Assembly: GCA_009911355.1 (NCBI GenBank)
Contig: QXXE01000011.1
Coordinates: 18,111 to 82,110 of the forward strand
DNA: 64,000 nt
DNA from: Clostridiaceae bacterium
GTDB lineage: Bacteria > Bacillota > Clostridia > Oscillospirales > Butyricicoccaceae
Direction: 5' to 3'
How positions within the stretch are numbered: position 1 is the first letter of the stretch; each line of letters begins with the position of its first letter. The position numbers and the translations under genes were made by a program. This document shows, piece by piece, positions 61,640 to 64,000 of the stretch. The notes beneath the pieces are model-generated. The model had not been told where the DNA came from. It ran no database searches and saw nothing but the letters and a program-made list of their open reading frames with translations.

Positions 61640-62764
61640 TTACCGAATCGCCACCCACTGCCGTGTCTCCGCAGATTCCAGCACTGCGTCAATCACCTGC
61701 ATGACCTTCATGCCAAAGCGGAAATCAATCTCACAGGGACGGTTTTCCACGATGCATTTTAAGGTATGGTAGACTTCAATGGTTTTCTGGTCGGCATAGC
61801 CAAGGCAAATGCCCGCGCCGCCGAAGAACCGTTCATATTCGCCGTGCCCCGGGGCGATCAGCACCGTTTTAAAGCCACGTTCCCGCTTGTCATCGTCATG
61901 CCGGTAAATCTGCACCTGGTTCTGGTTCTCCTGATTGTAAACAATGCAGCCGTTTGTCATCTGGATCTCATAGCCCAGCGACATTTTCCGCCCAGCTGCC
62001 AGACGGTTGGAGAAAATCGCCCCACACGCGCCATTCCGGAAATTGAACAGGAACTGCACCACATCGTCGTTTTCAACCGGCAGCAGCTTCGACGGGTCCT
62101 TCGGGTCGGGGCGTTCCGGGACGACGATTTTTGTCATGCCGCAGACCTCGGCAATATCGCCAACCAGGTATTGCGACAGGGACAGCGTATGGCTCGCAAG
62201 GTCGCCCAGCGCACCGGACGCCGACGCCGATTTGAACATACGCCATTCATGCTTCTGCTCGGGATCGTTGTAGTAATCCTGGTCGTACATGCCACGGAAA
62301 TTGACGGCCTCGCCCAGTTCACCGGACGCAATCAGCTCCCGTACATATTGCTGGATGGGGTTGCGGACATAATTAAACCCTACCGAGGATACTACGCCTG
62401 CTTCTTCCACGACGCGGTTCGCTTCGACGGCTTCTGCCGCCGTCATAGCGAGCGGCTTTTCACAATAGACGTGCTTGCCGTGACGGGCGGCTTCCATCGC
62501 AATCGGGCAATGGGAAGCGTTGGGCGTCGTGATGTCAACCAGCTCGATCTCCGGGTCGGCGACAATTTCTTTCCACTCTGTAGTCCAGCGCTGGAAGCCA
62601 TACCGTTCCGCAAGCGCTTTGGCGTTATCGGCGTTTATGTCCGCCACGGCGGTCAATTCAGGGACGACCTCATCCCCGAAAATATTGTTGACGGATTTGT
62701 AGGCGTTGGAATGCGTGCGCCCCATAAACCCGGCGCCAATCAGGCCAACCTTAATTTTTTTCAT
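61640..62764 (-). CDS. Gfo/Idh/MocA family oxidoreductase
   Basis: A 374-residue NAD(P)-dependent dehydrogenase. The N-terminal Rossmann motif is KVGLIGAGFMGRTHSNAYKS; KHVYCEKPLAMTAAEAVEAN carries the EKP catalytic lysine; the C-terminal alpha/beta domain includes GALGDLASHTLSLSQYL with the active-site Asp/His pattern. It oxidises a sugar or cyclitol. AAAGGAGC precedes the ATG. It is the partner of the downstream isomerase and probably fed by the binding protein upstream. Confidence 0.92.
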   Translation of the reverse strand: MKKIKVGLIGAGFMGRTHSNAYKSVNNIFGDEVVPELTAVADINADNAKALAERYGFQRWTTEWKEIVADPEIELVDITTPNASHCPIAMEAARHGKHVYCEKPLAMTAAEAVEANRVVEEAGVVSSVGFNYVRNPIQQYVRELIASGELGEAVNFRGMYDQDYYNDPEQKHEWRMFKSASASGALGDLASHTLSLSQYLVGDIAEVCGMTKIVVPERPDPKDPSKLLPVENDDVVQFLFNFRNGACGAIFSNRLAAGRKMSLGYEIQMTNGCIVYNQENQNQVQIYRHDDDKRERGFKTVLIAPGHGEYERFFGGAGICLGYADQKTIEVYHTLKCIVENRPCEIDFRFGMKVMQVIDAVLESAETRQWVAIR

Positions 62765-62944
62765 GCTTTGCTCCTTTCAAACAGTCAAGCCACAATGGGC
62801 TGCGCGAAATGTAAACGGCTTTAGAAGAATTCGAGGGATACAGGTACCGAAGGGGTTTCCCCCAAGTGGGAAGGGAACCAGACGTGCCTTTTGCCGGAAG
62901 GCAGCATGCTTTCCGGCGATGTATCGCAAAGGGAAGGACGGCGG

Positions 62945-63955
62945 TTACGCCGTCCAATCCTCCAGCTTGACCAGAAATTCATCAATATTTGCCGAGTCAA
63001 TCACAGCCGGCTCGGACGGATAAAACGAATCAATTTCCTTGCCTTCGATCGCGTCCAGTGCGCGTGCTACACAGTTATAGCCCATGGTGTACGGCCCGAT
63101 ATCGACGGTTGCGGCCAGCGTGCCTTCCTTGACAGGGGCCGCGCCTGAGATACCGCCAAAGCCGCAGACCATAATGTCCTGCCCCGACTGCTGGATCGCG
63201 TTGACCGCACCCATTGCTACGTCATCCGAATGGCACACAACTGCGTCAATCTGTCCGGGATATTGCTGCATCAGCCCTTCCATGCTGACAACCGCCCTGT
63301 CGGCTACCGCGTCGGTGTACTGCATATCGAGCACCGTGCAGCCGCCTGCTTCCAGGCCCTTTGTCCATCCTTTGATGCGATCCTCTGAAGTGGTGTCACC
63401 CTGCACGCCCGCGAGAATTACGACATTGCCTGTCCCGCCGAGCTTTTTCGCGATATATTCACCGCCGGACGCTGCTGCGTCTTCGTTGGAAACGCCGATG
63501 TAGCTTAACAATTTATCAGAAGAAAAAGTCGTATCCACCGCCAGGATGGGGATTTTCGCGTTTGCAACCGCATTCGCGGCAACATCCGGCTGAAGGGGCG
63601 CCAGCACAAGCGCTTCCGCTTCGCCCGCTGCAAGAACGGTTTCAATCTCGTTCAGCTGTTCATCGTAAGAGCTCTCGCTCGGCGGCCCCTGGAGCAGTAC
63701 CTTGCATCCAAAGTCGGCTTCCGCCTGATGGATACCAGCTGCGACACAGCTCCAATATTCGGAATTGAGCGTTTTCAAGATTACCGCGACCGTATGCTGT
63801 GAATTACCGGCTTCGGATGTACCGGCGCTGTTTTCACCGCTTGCTTCGCCCGACGTACCCGCGCTGCCGGATGTGGGCTTGGAGGAAGTGCCGCAGCCCG
63901 CCAGAGCCAGCAGCATCGTTCCCGCTAGGCCTTGTTTGAAAAATAAAAGTTGCAC
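62945..63955 (-). CDS. Type 1 periplasmic (RbsB-like) sugar-binding lipoprotein, N-terminus probably disrupted
   Basis: About 336 residues. The mature part (HTVAVILKTLNSEYWSCVAA and on, with LVLAPLQPDVAANAVANAKI, AVVCHSDDVAMGAVNAIQQS) is a sugar-binding fold as in RbsB, with lipobox LALAGC and a Ser/Gly-rich tether. The first residues (MQLLFFKQ from GTG at 63955) lack the usual Lys/Arg-rich start and any ribosome binding site, and the DNA changes to AT-rich just there. It seems that a mobile element inserted inside the signal peptide near 63934. The open frame may still be translated but poorly. The gene lies upstream of the dehydrogenase and isomerase. Confidence 0.78.
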   Translation of the reverse strand: MQLLFFKQGLAGTMLLALAGCGTSSKPTSGSAGTSGEASGENSAGTSEAGNSQHTVAVILKTLNSEYWSCVAAGIHQAEADFGCKVLLQGPPSESSYDEQLNEIETVLAAGEAEALVLAPLQPDVAANAVANAKIPILAVDTTFSSDKLLSYIGVSNEDAAASGGEYIAKKLGGTGNVVILAGVQGDTTSEDRIKGWTKGLEAGGCTVLDMQYTDAVADRAVVSMEGLMQQYPGQIDAVVCHSDDVAMGAVNAIQQSGQDIMVCGFGGISGAAPVKEGTLAATVDIGPYTMGYNCVARALDAIEGKEIDSFYPSEPAVIDSANIDEFLVKLEDWTA

Positions 63956-64000
63956 AAAAAGAAAGCGTGTGGTATCATAAATGTATGGATAAGTATGACA
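63934..64000 (+). mobile_element. Possible insertion-sequence end at the window edge
   Basis: AT-rich sequence begins abruptly within the binding-protein signal peptide. It carries a plus-strand promoter and an ATG at 63985 (reading MDKYD to the window end), consistent with the start of a transposase gene. The other end of the element is outside the window, so no terminal repeats can be checked. Confidence 0.4.
63950..63978 (+). promoter_or_regulatory. Promoter reading out of the window, leaderless start
   Basis: TTGCAC (63950-63955), 17-bp spacer, TATCAT (63973-63978). The ATG at 63985 lies about where transcription should begin and has no ribosome binding site, so the message would be leaderless. 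Confidence 0.6.

Overview
The window is 64 kb of GC-rich DNA (roughly 60% GC) with tightly packed genes, strong AGGAGG-type ribosome binding sites, sigma-A promoters and many 1-bp and 4-bp start/stop overlaps. A SpoVM homologue, the LL-DAP aminotransferase (DapL) route, archaeal-type glutamate synthase, an archaeal-type IMP cyclohydrolase, type III pantothenate kinase and an ECF S-component all point to a gut-type clostridium, most likely in the Oscillospiraceae/Ruminococcaceae. The species cannot be named from the sequence. No rRNA, tRNA or CRISPR array was recognised.

Layout. 1-4788 (+): end of a carbohydrate ABC importer operon (binding protein, two permeases, small membrane protein) followed by a GH112 phosphorylase. 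4885-19045 (-): a 14-kb locus made of a sulfatase pair, a two-component system (kinase frameshifted), a NitT/TauT-type ABC importer and a second sulfatase pair. None of the four Cys-type sulfatases has a signal peptide, so desulfation should occur in the cytoplasm after import. 19362-19840 (+): a small membrane protein and Xre regulator. 19946-30482 (-): a purine operon (purE, purC, a purF paralogue without its glutaminase cysteine, an unknown gene, purF, purM, purN, purO, stand-alone AICAR transformylase, purD). 30821-34247 (-): two glycosyltransferase genes, one fused to a CsaB-type pyruvyltransferase. 34392-37837 (-): Xre-membrane regulator, AI-2E family protein, MATE exporter.

38227-45468 (+): a nitrogen operon: five-gene archaeal-type glutamate synthase, glutamine synthetase and an ANTAR RNA-binding regulator. 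Its leader has a hexaloop hairpin that overlaps an intrinsic terminator, which suggests self-contained antitermination control. 45589-49703 (+): dapF, pyrG (frameshifted), dapL and a YbaK-like gene. 49984-51481 (+): coaX and an ECF S-component, probably for pantothenate. 51806-55537: P1-family peptidase, spoVM with a 50-residue membrane protein, a tyrosine recombinase and a WYL regulator. 55609-60368: a small protein, a PflX-like radical SAM protein, ndk, a TraX-family protein and a chemoreceptor. 60694-63955 (-): a sugar isomerase/epimerase, a Gfo/Idh/MocA dehydrogenase and a binding protein whose signal peptide looks interrupted by the end of a mobile element at the window edge.

Six intergenic copies of a repeat (GC head, AT palindrome, hairpins with a conserved loop and varying stems) are spread across the window. 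The strongest leads are the intracellular sulfate-ester locus with its asymmetric ATPase pair, the ANTAR-type leader, and the repeat family.
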